In this document: piece by piece, positions 1 through 6,216 of the stretch
Layout of the letters: each line of letters opens with the position of its first letter
How positions within the stretch are numbered: the stretch's first letter is position 1
Assembly: GCA_965652545.1 (NCBI GenBank)
Contig: CBFGWV010000200.1
Coordinates: forward strand, 1-9,280
Length of the DNA stretch: 9,280 nt
Direction of reading: 5' to 3'
From: CBFGWV01 sp965652545
GTDB lineage: Bacteria; Pseudomonadota; Gammaproteobacteria; Competibacterales; Competibacteraceae
Notes under the pieces: model-generated
What the model was told of the DNA's origin: nothing
Seen by the model: only the letters and a program-made list of their open reading frames with translations
Databases searched by the model: none
Made by a program: the position numbers and the translations under genes

Positions 1-763
1 GGCTGTAGCCTTGGTTATACGGGTACGGCTGCGGCTGGTTGTAACCACCCTGGGGAAGACCCTGGGGGTTGTACGGATCGCCGCCCTGCGGATACTGCGG
101 GTTGTTGTACCCACTCTCGGCCGTGGTCACCGGGCGGACGATCATCTCGACGCGACGGTTGAGTGCCCGCCCGCTGGCGGTGCTGTTGTCGGCGCGGGGT
201 TGGGACTCGCCGCGGCCGTCGGTGCGCAGGCGTCCATAGTCGACACCGCGCGTGGACAGGTAACCGGCCACGGACTGGGCGCGGCGGTGGGACAGGTCGA
301 GGTTGTAGGCCTCCGAGCCCGTGTTGTCGGTGTGACCGATGATATCGACGGTGGTCTGCGGATACTCACGCAGGATACCGGCGACCTTATCAAGCGAGCT
401 ATAGAACGCCGGCTTGACCTCCGCGCGATCAACGTCGAAGGAAATCTCCGCCGGAATCTCCAGCCGGATGGAGCCATCCTGCTGGCGCTGGATCTCAAGC
501 CCACGCTGACGCTCCGAGGCCAGGGCCTGGTTGAAGTCCTGCTGCTGGCGGTCCATGTAGTTGCCGATGGCCCCGCCGACCAGCGCGCCGACAGCGGCGC
601 CGGCGTAGCGGCCTTTATCATCATCGAGCTGATGGCCGAGTACGCCGCCGGCGACCGCGCCGACGCCGGCACCCACGGTCGTCCGCGGATACGGGTTGTT
701 GGCACAGGCGGCCAGGCTCAGCGCGACGCTCAATACGCCAAGTCGAAGGACGGTCGTTTTCAT
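1..763 (-). CDS. OmpA-family peptidoglycan-binding lipoprotein (YiaD-like), 3' end cut by window edge
   Basis: Probable outer-membrane lipoprotein that anchors the membrane to peptidoglycan. The ATG is at 763-761 with GGAGG (774-770) six bases upstream. Reading leftward gives 254 codons with no stop before the edge. Residues 1-20 form a lipoprotein signal ending LAAC, with C20 as the lipidated Cys. Residues 31-70 are glycine-zipper segments (GAGVGAVAGGVLG, then GAAVGALVGGAIG). Residues about 99-210 are an OmpA C-terminal domain with GHTDNTGSEAYN and LSHRRAQSV. D146 and R161 sit where E. coli OmpA has its diaminopimelate-binding Asp and Arg, with the same spacing of 15. From about 211 on, the tail is rich in Y, N, P, Q and G (YNNPQYPQGG, YNPQG, GGYNQPQPYPYNQ) and runs off the window. 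This layout matches YiaD-type lipoproteins apart from the tail. It is divergent from gspG. The family call is firm; the exact name is not. Confidence 0.93.
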   Translation of the reverse strand, partial: MKTTVLRLGVLSVALSLAACANNPYPRTTVGAGVGAVAGGVLGHQLDDDKGRYAGAAVGALVGGAIGNYMDRQQQDFNQALASERQRGLEIQRQQDGSIRLEIPAEISFDVDRAEVKPAFYSSLDKVAGILREYPQTTVDIIGHTDNTGSEAYNLDLSHRRAQSVAGYLSTRGVDYGRLRTDGRGESQPRADNSTASGRALNRRVEMIVRPVTTAESGYNNPQYPQGGDPYNPQGLPQGGYNQPQPYPYNQGYS

Positions 764-881
764 GGTAAGCCTCCACATAAGGACAGTTTATTGTTCGTTG
801 GGAATGTGCGGATGGGGTTCAAGCCTACTCGCCGATGCTGAATTCGCCGTGAATGCCGTGCAGATGGCCGTGCGATCGTCA

Positions 882-910
882 TCCTGCCGGGCGGATGCCG
901 ATGCTATGAT
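882..910 (+). promoter_or_regulatory. Candidate extended -10 promoter for the gspG operon
   Basis: In the 181-base divergent spacer (764-944), TGCTATGAT at 902-910 matches the sigma-70 extended -10 form TGnTATAAT with one mismatch in the hexamer. The hexamer 17 bases upstream (882-887, TCCTGC) is a poor -35, which an extended -10 can tolerate. Transcription would start near 916-918, leaving a leader of about 28 bases before the gspG ATG at 945. No convincing promoter for the leftward lipoprotein gene was found. The remainder of the spacer holds no recognisable operator or hairpin. Confidence 0.4.
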
Positions 911-944
911 CCATCGCCGTCCCTCAACGACCCGGATCGTCAAC

Positions 945-1388
945 ATGGCTAGCCGTCGTACCCGCCGCAACGCGGGCTTCACCCTGATCGAGATCATGAT
1001 CGTCGTGGTCATCCTCGGCATCCTCGCCGCACTGGTGGTGCCCAAGATCATGGACAGCCCCGACCGCGCCCGCATCGCCGCGGCCAAGCAGGACGTGCGT
1101 GCGCTGGAAAGCACGCTGAATCTCTACCGGTTGGACAACTTCGACTACCCGAGCACCGACCAGGGCCTCGAGGCCCTGGTCAAGCGGCCCGCCGACCTGC
1201 CGGCCACGGCCAAGTGGAAGGACGGCGGCTATCTGGACCGCCTGCCGGTGGACCCGTGGGGTCGGCCCTATCAGTACCTCAAGCCCGGGCAGAAGGGCAC
1301 GGTGGACATCTACTCCCTCGGAGCCGACGGCTTGCCCGGCGGTGAGGGCATCAACGCGGACATCGGCAACTGGAACCTCGACAGCTGA
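945..1388 (+). CDS. gspG: Type II secretion major pseudopilin GspG
   Basis: Major subunit of the T2SS pseudopilus, which pushes folded periplasmic proteins through the outer-membrane secretin. The product is 147 residues, usual for GspG. A basic leader (MASRRTRRNAG) is followed by the prepilin peptidase site G11/F12 in GFTLIEIMIVVVILGILAAL, with the conserved Glu5 of the mature protein at E16. Family hallmarks follow: YPSTDQGLEAL (68-78), GGYLDRLPVDPWGRPYQY (94-111) and the C-terminal calcium-site loop SLGADGLPGGEGINADIGNW (124-143). An in-frame ATG at 906 would add 13 residues, but it overlaps the candidate -10 box and would make an atypically long leader, so 945 is preferred. The Shine-Dalgarno is weak. 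First gene of the operon; gspH begins seven bases after the stop. Confidence 0.97.
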   Translation: MASRRTRRNAGFTLIEIMIVVVILGILAALVVPKIMDSPDRARIAAAKQDVRALESTLNLYRLDNFDYPSTDQGLEALVKRPADLPATAKWKDGGYLDRLPVDPWGRPYQYLKPGQKGTVDIYSLGADGLPGGEGINADIGNWNLDS

Positions 1389-1395
1389 GCGGGTC

Positions 1396-1899
1396 ATGGC
1401 GGCCGCGGTGAGGCGACCGGCACGCGGGTTCACGCTGATCGAGATGCTGCTGGTGGTGGTCATCATCGGCATCCTGATCACCATGACCGTCATCGGCCTG
1501 CGCGGTGCCAGCATCCAGGAGCAACTGGACCGCGAAGCCGAACGCCTGCTCGCCTTGATCGAGCTCAACCAGCAAGCGGGGCTGATGCGCAGCGAGACCC
1601 GCGGCATTGCGTTCACCGAAAGCGGCTATGACTTCCGCATCCTGGAGAACGACGAATGGGCCGCGCCCGCCGATGACCTGCTTAAGCCACGCGAACTGCC
1701 GGCAGGGATGACCTTCATGCTGACCGTGGAAGGCGAGATCACCAAGCTGGATGAAAAGGTCCCCGACCAGCCCCAGGTACTGATGCTCCCCGGCGGCGAG
1801 ACCACGGCGTTCTCGGCGGTCATCGAAGGCGAATACCTGCGCGGCTGGGAGCTGCGCGCGGACATCCTCGGGCGCTTGGCGCTGGAGCGTGTGGAATGA
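1396..1899 (+). CDS. gspH: Type II secretion minor pseudopilin GspH
   Basis: Minor pseudopilin that caps the T2SS pseudopilus with GspI, GspJ and GspK. The product has 167 residues. A leader MAAAVRRPARG is cut after G11, giving FTLIEMLLVVVIIGILITMTV with Glu5 at E16. The rest fits the GspH domain: a helix (about 38-65, IQEQLDREAERLLALIELN) followed by a beta-rich part including RGIAFTESGYDFRIL. The ATG at 1396 gives a normal 11-residue leader. Starts further upstream would overlap gspG and give an overlong leader. A GTG at 1408 is also possible. The stop overlaps the gspI start as ATGA. Confidence 0.93.
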   Translation: MAAAVRRPARGFTLIEMLLVVVIIGILITMTVIGLRGASIQEQLDREAERLLALIELNQQAGLMRSETRGIAFTESGYDFRILENDEWAAPADDLLKPRELPAGMTFMLTVEGEITKLDEKVPDQPQVLMLPGGETTAFSAVIEGEYLRGWELRADILGRLALERVE

Positions 1900-2261
1900 G
1901 CCGGCAGCGGGGGTTCACTCTGCTCGAGGTGCTGGTCGCCCTGGCGGTTTTCGCCATCGCCTTCGGGGCATTGATCCGTGTGGCGATCACCGCCGGCGAC
2001 AATGCGTTCTATCTGCGCGAGCGCACCCTCGCCGTCTGGGCCGGCCGCAACATCATCAACCAGTATCTGGTCCAACCGCTGCCGGCCGAGAACGAAACCG
2101 CCAGCGGCGAAACGCCCATGGCCGGACGCGACTGGGCCTGGCGACTGACGGTCACCACCACGGACGATGACAACCTGATGCGGTTGGACATCGAAGTGAG
2201 CCCTGAGGAAGGCGCTGCGCCGCTGGCCAAGCTCGCCGCCTTCCGCCGGGTGAGCGGATGA
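1896..2261 (+). CDS. gspI: Type II secretion minor pseudopilin GspI
   Basis: Minor pseudopilin that, in characterised systems, forms the tip complex with GspJ and GspK. The product has 121 residues, the usual size. A short leader MSRQRG is cut after G6, leaving FTLLEVLVALAVFAIAFGAL with Glu5 at E11. The family signature region AVWAGRNIINQYLV (46-59) and the C-terminal strand GRDWAWRLTV...RLDIEV (77-101) are clear. It overlaps gspH and gspJ by four bases (ATGA) on both sides, implying translational coupling, which suits subunits needed in equal amounts. Confidence 0.95.
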   Translation: MSRQRGFTLLEVLVALAVFAIAFGALIRVAITAGDNAFYLRERTLAVWAGRNIINQYLVQPLPAENETASGETPMAGRDWAWRLTVTTTDDDNLMRLDIEVSPEEGAAPLAKLAAFRRVSG

Positions 2262-2863
2262 ACGCACGCGGGTTTACGTTGCTGGAGCTGCTGGTGGCCA
2301 TTGCGGTGTTCTCGGTCATCGGCCTGGCCTCGTACTCGGCACTGGACACCGTTCTCAACACCAACGAGGCGGTCAGCGCCCAGACCCGCCGCCTGGCCGA
2401 GGTGCAAAGTGCCGAATACTGGCTGGCTCAGGACATCGGGCAGATCGTCGCCCGCCCGGTTCGCGACGACAGCGGCCAGTCGCAACCGGCGCTGCGGCTG
2501 ACTGCATTGGACGATGCCCTCATCCGCTTTACCCGCGGCGGGCGCCCCAACCCGCTGGACCGGCCCCGCTCGTCGATGCAGCGGGTGGCGTATTTCCTGC
2601 GCGAGGACGTCCTCTACCGCGGCGTATTCGCGAGCCTCGATCCCGGCCTGTATCAAGAGCCGGAACTCACCGCCCTGATCGAAGGCGTCGACGACGTGCA
2701 GTTCCGGGTGCTGACCGGCGGCGGTGCCTGGGAAGAGAGCTGGCCACCCGAATCCGACGGGGCGCCGTTGCTGGATGTCCTGCCGGCGGGGATCGAGGTC
2801 ACCTTGACGCTCAAGGACTGGGGCGAGATTCCCCGTCTGTACCTGCTCACAGGCACACCATGA
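2258..2863 (+). CDS. gspJ: Type II secretion minor pseudopilin GspJ
   Basis: Minor pseudopilin of the GspI-J-K tip complex. The product has 201 residues, typical length. The leader MNARG is cut after G5, giving FTLLELLVAIAVFSVIGLASY with Glu5 at E10. GspJ hallmarks are SAEYWLAQDIGQIVARPVRD (51-70), FTRGGRPNPLDRPRSSMQRV (91-110) and the C-terminal PAGIEVTLTLKDWGEIPRLY (176-195). Start and stop overlap the neighbours by ATGA. Nothing is out of place. Confidence 0.96.
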   Translation: MNARGFTLLELLVAIAVFSVIGLASYSALDTVLNTNEAVSAQTRRLAEVQSAEYWLAQDIGQIVARPVRDDSGQSQPALRLTALDDALIRFTRGGRPNPLDRPRSSMQRVAYFLREDVLYRGVFASLDPGLYQEPELTALIEGVDDVQFRVLTGGGAWEESWPPESDGAPLLDVLPAGIEVTLTLKDWGEIPRLYLLTGTP

Positions 2864-3789
2864 ACTGCCGCGGCGTGGCATTGATCACGGTACTGCTGGT
2901 GGTGTTCCTGGCCACCACGGTGGCGGCCACCCTGATGCAGACCCAGCAGTTGGCGATTCGCCGCAGCACGCTGGTGTTGCAGAACGAACAAGCCCAGCTC
3001 TATGCCCTGGGTGCGGAGTCCTGGGCCTCGGCCATTCTCTCGCGCGATGCCGAGGACAGTGAAATCGACGATTTCGGCGAGTCCTGGGCGCAGACACCGC
3101 CCGCCCTGCCCGTGGACGGCGGCTTCATCGCCGGCGAGCTCAGCGACCTCCAGGGCCGGTTCAATCTCAACAACCTGCTGCTGAGCGACGGCCGGGTCGA
3201 CGACGCCTGGCTTGAGGTTTTCCGCCGCCTGCTGACCCGGCTGGATATCGAACCGTCAGTGGCCGAAGCGGTTGCGGACTGGATCGACGCGGACACCGAC
3301 GCCATCGGCGCCGCCGGCGCGGAGGATGCCAGCTACCTCTCTGGCGACCCCCCGTACCTGGCCGCCAACCGGGCCATGGTCGACATCAGCGAGCTGCGGT
3401 TGATTCGCGGGATGGATGCCGAACACTTCGACAGGCTCGCCCCGTACGTCACCGCCCTGCCCGAGCGCACCACCTTGAACGTCAATACCGCACCGGTGGC
3501 CGTGCTGCTCGCGCTCACCGACAACGAGACGCTGACCGAAGAGGCGCTGAGCCTGCGCCTGGAGGATCGCGAGCGGCGCGGCTACGAGGACGTGCAGGCA
3601 TTTATCGAGGCCAGCGGCCTTGAAGAGCTCGTCGCGCTTACCGACAATCTCGGGGTGGCCAGCAATTACTTCGAACTGCGCGCCACCGCCGAGGTGGGCG
3701 ATGCCCGTACACGGCTGGTGAGCACCTTGTCGCGCAACACCGGCGGCGGGGTACGTACCTTGAACCGCGCGTATGCGGCCGATCACTGA
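2860..3789 (+). CDS. gspK: Type II secretion minor pseudopilin GspK
   Basis: Large minor pseudopilin placed at the very tip of the pseudopilus. The product has 309 residues, near the family norm. The leader MNCRG is cut after G5, leaving VALITVLLVVFLATTVAATL. The fifth mature residue is Thr, not Glu; lack of Glu5 is the known property of GspK and fits a subunit with nothing above it. Conserved parts are DLQGRFNLNNLL (96-107), the helical region from WIDAD (141) to ISELRLIRGM (176-185), TLNVNTAPVAVLLAL (205-219) and the end FELRATAEVGDARTRLVSTL (271-290). It starts inside the gspJ stop (ATGA). A 27-base gap then precedes gspL, the longest gap in the T2SS unit. Confidence 0.96.
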   Translation: MNCRGVALITVLLVVFLATTVAATLMQTQQLAIRRSTLVLQNEQAQLYALGAESWASAILSRDAEDSEIDDFGESWAQTPPALPVDGGFIAGELSDLQGRFNLNNLLLSDGRVDDAWLEVFRRLLTRLDIEPSVAEAVADWIDADTDAIGAAGAEDASYLSGDPPYLAANRAMVDISELRLIRGMDAEHFDRLAPYVTALPERTTLNVNTAPVAVLLALTDNETLTEEALSLRLEDRERRGYEDVQAFIEASGLEELVALTDNLGVASNYFELRATAEVGDARTRLVSTLSRNTGGGVRTLNRAYAADH

Positions 3790-3816
3790 CGCTGGAACCG
3801 ACCCACAGGAATCCGG

Positions 3817-4983
3817 ATGAGCCGTTTGCAGCTGTTACTGGCCCTGGACAACACCCACGCACGCCTGCTGGGCGCCGATCCGACGCCGGCCACCTTCGAT
3901 GATCTGGCCCCCTATCTGCGTGGCCAGCGGGTCTGGCTGGTGGTCCCCGCCGAACACCTCACGCTGGTGGCCGCCAAGATTCCAGGCGGCCGCGGCAGTT
4001 GGCAGAAGGCGCTGCCCTATGCGGTGGAGGACCAGCTCGCCGAAGACGTGGACAGCCTGCATTTTGCCTTCCGCCCCACCCCGCTGGACGATGGCCGCGT
4101 TGCGGCGGTGGCGGTGCGCCGCGATTTGCTCACCGCCTGGATCGACGGCTGCCGCAACGCCGGCATCGCCGTGCAGGCCATCGTCCCGGAGCCGCTGCTG
4201 CTGCCCGAGACGGACAGCGACTGGACGGCGCTGTGCGATCACGAGCGCGTGGTGGTCCGGGCGGGGCCGTGGCGGACCTTCGTTTCCACCACCGCTGAGC
4301 TGCCTGAGTGGCTGGGCCTTGCCATGGACGCCGAGGAGCACCCACCGACCGGGCTGCGCCTTTGGGGCGACCCCGTACCCCCGCTGCCGGCACCGACACT
4401 GAGCCATGAAGGCGATGTCATCGACTGGATCGAGCAGATCCGCGCCCTGCCGCGCCCGCCGCTGGAGCTGCAGCAAGGCGGCTTTGCCCGCAGTGCCAGT
4501 GTCGGCCGCTGGGTCCGCCCCTGGATAGCCGCGGCGGTGATCGCCGGTTTGTGGATCACCGCACAGACGGTGGGCACAGTGCTGCACGTCAACAGTCTCG
4601 CGGCTGAGCGGGTACGCCTCCAGGGGGCGATCAACCGCGTCTACGAGGATGCCTTCCCCGGTGCGCGCGTGGTCGACGCACGCGCCCAGATGGAAGGCAA
4701 GCTGCGCGAGCTGGGTAACGGCGAGCAAGGCGGCTTCCTCGATCTACTCGCCGGTGCCGCGCGACGGGTGCAAGGCCTGGCCGAGCCGAAACCCACGGTC
4801 ACCGGCCTGCGCTTTGCCGGCAACCGTCTGGAGCTCATCCTGCAGGGCGGTGCTCTGGATGCGCTGGAAGGACTGCGTGCCGCCCACCCGGAGGACCCTC
4901 TTCCCCTTGCCGTCGATGTGCGCTCCAGCGTTCGCGACAACGAGGTGGAAAGCCAGTTGATCGTCCAGGAGACACGCTCATGA
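3817..4983 (+). CDS. gspL: Type II secretion inner-membrane platform protein GspL
   Basis: Bitopic platform protein that holds the ATPase GspE on its cytoplasmic face and pairs with GspM in the periplasm. The product has 388 residues. The actin-like cytoplasmic domain spans about 1-225, with the family motif ALPYAVEDQLAEDVDSLHFA (65-84), VPEPLLLP (123-130) and the pre-membrane ELQQGGFA (217-224). One membrane segment lies at about 236-258, preceded by RWVRPW. The periplasmic part includes FPGARVVDARAQMEGKL (280-296) and a ferredoxin-like C-terminal fold (about 320-385). AGGA at 3807-3810 is six bases before the ATG, one of the better ribosome sites here and expected after the gap from gspK. 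The stop overlaps the gspM start (ATGA). Confidence 0.95.
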   Translation: MSRLQLLLALDNTHARLLGADPTPATFDDLAPYLRGQRVWLVVPAEHLTLVAAKIPGGRGSWQKALPYAVEDQLAEDVDSLHFAFRPTPLDDGRVAAVAVRRDLLTAWIDGCRNAGIAVQAIVPEPLLLPETDSDWTALCDHERVVVRAGPWRTFVSTTAELPEWLGLAMDAEEHPPTGLRLWGDPVPPLPAPTLSHEGDVIDWIEQIRALPRPPLELQQGGFARSASVGRWVRPWIAAAVIAGLWITAQTVGTVLHVNSLAAERVRLQGAINRVYEDAFPGARVVDARAQMEGKLRELGNGEQGGFLDLLAGAARRVQGLAEPKPTVTGLRFAGNRLELILQGGALDALEGLRAAHPEDPLPLAVDVRSSVRDNEVESQLIVQETRS

Positions 4984-5456
4984 ACGCCTGGTGGCAGGGT
5001 CTGGCCGCGCGTGAGCGTGCACTGGCGATCGGCGGGCTGGTGGCCGTTCTGGTCGTGGGCCTGTACCTGTTCGCCTGGTCACCCTTGAAGGCACGCGAAC
5101 GTGAACTGGCATCGACCACGGAGCGCTTGCGTGCGGACCTGGTCTGGATGCAGCAGGCCGCCGAACAGGTACGCCGCGTCGGCGGTGGCCAGCGCCAGGT
5201 ACCCACCGGCGCCTTGATCCCCCGCGTGGTGCAAACGACAAGGGACGCCGGTCTCGAGCCGCGCATCGAGCGGGTCGACCCACAGGGCGACGATCGCGTG
5301 CGCATTCAGCTCAAAGCCGTAGCCTTCGACGAGCTCACCCGCTGGCTTGGCCGACTGCGCGACGACCAGGGGCTGGTCACCGAATCCGCCACCCTGGAGC
5401 CGGTCGCCAGTGGGCGGGTGGATGCGCGCCTGGTGCTCAAGGCGCAGACACCGTGA
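4980..5456 (+). CDS. gspM: Type II secretion inner-membrane protein GspM
   Basis: Small bitopic platform protein that stabilises GspL. The product has 158 residues, normal for GspM. A short cytoplasmic start (MNAWWQGLAARERA) leads into one membrane segment (about 15-33, AIGGLVAVLVVGLYLFAW). A predicted coiled-coil helix follows (35-66, charged, LKARERELASTTERLRADLVWMQ region) and then a ferredoxin-like periplasmic domain with VAFDELTRWLGRL (114-126). GspM sequences diverge strongly, so the call rests on this layout, the motif and its place between gspL and gspN. It overlaps gspL by ATGA and gspN by GTGA. Confidence 0.93.
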   Translation: MNAWWQGLAARERALAIGGLVAVLVVGLYLFAWSPLKARERELASTTERLRADLVWMQQAAEQVRRVGGGQRQVPTGALIPRVVQTTRDAGLEPRIERVDPQGDDRVRIQLKAVAFDELTRWLGRLRDDQGLVTESATLEPVASGRVDARLVLKAQTP

Positions 5457-6211
5457 AGCGAGTCCTGTTGCTGACCATAGCCGCCATACTCGCCTTCGCC
5501 CTGTTCACGGTGTGGTACGCGCCGGCATCCTGGGTGTGGGCGCAGTTGGACGGCCAGTTGCCGATACGTGCCGACGCGGTGCGCGGGCGGGCCTTGTCGG
5601 GTGAGTTGATCAACCCGGTCTTCGAGGGCGGGCCGCCGCTCAGCCACCTGAGCTGGCATCTGCAACCGGCGGCGCTGCTGGGTGGCAAGCTCGGTGCGCG
5701 GGTGGCGCTACGCGGCGAAGGGCTCGATGTCACCGGCGATGTCCGCTGGGGTGGCAGCGATACCAGCCTGCGGCAACTCAACGGGCACTGGGATCTCGAA
5801 CAGGCAGCCGCGGCGCTCGCACTGCCACCGTTGCTGGCCGGGCTGGCACAGTTCGCCCTGGATCCTGTGAACATTGGTGACGATGGGCTGCTCTCCAGTG
5901 CCGTCGGTGCTATACGATTCGAGAGTGTGCAGACCACACTGGGCGGCCAGCTGGCGCTGGGTGATTTCACCGCAACGCTGGAACCCGGCCCCTTGGCCAT
6001 CCAGGCCTTGCTGCGCGATGAAGGCGGGCCGGTGGAGCTGGACGGGCGTTTCGAACTGGCGCAGGACGGGCGCTATCGCGCAAGTGGGCGTCTGGGCTTA
6101 CGCGAGGGTGCGGACAAGCAACTCGAACAGACGTTCTCACTGCTGGGACCGCGCGCCGCGGACGGGCGCTGGTCCTTTGACTTTTCGGGTATTTTGCAGA
6201 GCGGGGGTTAG
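5453..6211 (+). CDS. gspN: Type II secretion protein GspN
   Basis: Accessory T2SS protein present in only some systems; its role is less settled than those of the other Gsp proteins. The product has 252 residues. It begins with a GTG (5453) that overlaps the gspM stop as GTGA. An N-terminal membrane segment or uncleaved signal (about 3-22) is followed by the family-typical WYAPASWVW. The periplasmic domain is beta-rich: RADAVRGRALSGELINPVF (39-57), LSHLSWHLQPAALLGGKLGA (63-82), and near the end SLLGPRAADGRWSFDFSG (229-246). No PDZ or GspC-like domain is evident. It is last of the Gsp genes. In Xanthomonas the order L-M-N is followed by gspD, whereas here a lytic transglycosylase gene follows. 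Confidence 0.9.
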   Translation: MKRVLLLTIAAILAFALFTVWYAPASWVWAQLDGQLPIRADAVRGRALSGELINPVFEGGPPLSHLSWHLQPAALLGGKLGARVALRGEGLDVTGDVRWGGSDTSLRQLNGHWDLEQAAAALALPPLLAGLAQFALDPVNIGDDGLLSSAVGAIRFESVQTTLGGQLALGDFTATLEPGPLAIQALLRDEGGPVELDGRFELAQDGRYRASGRLGLREGADKQLEQTFSLLGPRAADGRWSFDFSGILQSGG

Positions 6212-6216
6212 ACATC

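Noticed and set aside
785..790. TAAACT on the minus strand as a -10 box for the lipoprotein gene
   Set aside because: No -35-like hexamer at 16-18 bases, and only moderate match to TATAAT; too weak to annotate.
11..841. 276-residue plus-strand reading frame at the left end
   Set aside because: It is antisense to the OmpA lipoprotein gene, which has a signal peptide, lipobox, ribosome site and a complete conserved domain. The plus-strand product has no recognisable motif and is a high-GC shadow.
831..905. GCCGATGCT repeated at 831-839 and 897-905 as a possible regulator site
   Set aside because: Only nine bases, 66 apart, made of common high-GC words, with no symmetry; expected by chance.
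906..908. Upstream ATG for gspG (leader beginning MIHRRPSTTR)
   Set aside because: It would make a 24-residue leader and overlaps the candidate -10 box; the ATG at 945 gives the normal short basic leader.
2009..2881. 290-residue minus-strand reading frame
   Set aside because: Antisense to gspI and gspJ, with no family motif in the product.
2860..2934. Missing Glu5 in GspK as a defect
   Set aside because: GspK proteins normally lack this Glu, so it is a family trait and not a mutation.
3790..3816. Possible terminator or internal promoter between gspK and gspL
   Set aside because: The 27 bases show no hairpin with a T run and no -10/-35 pair, only the gspL ribosome site.
3835..4728. 297-residue minus-strand reading frame
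   Set aside because: Antisense to gspL. The composition (many His, Gly, Arg, Gln) is typical of a shadow frame and no domain is visible.
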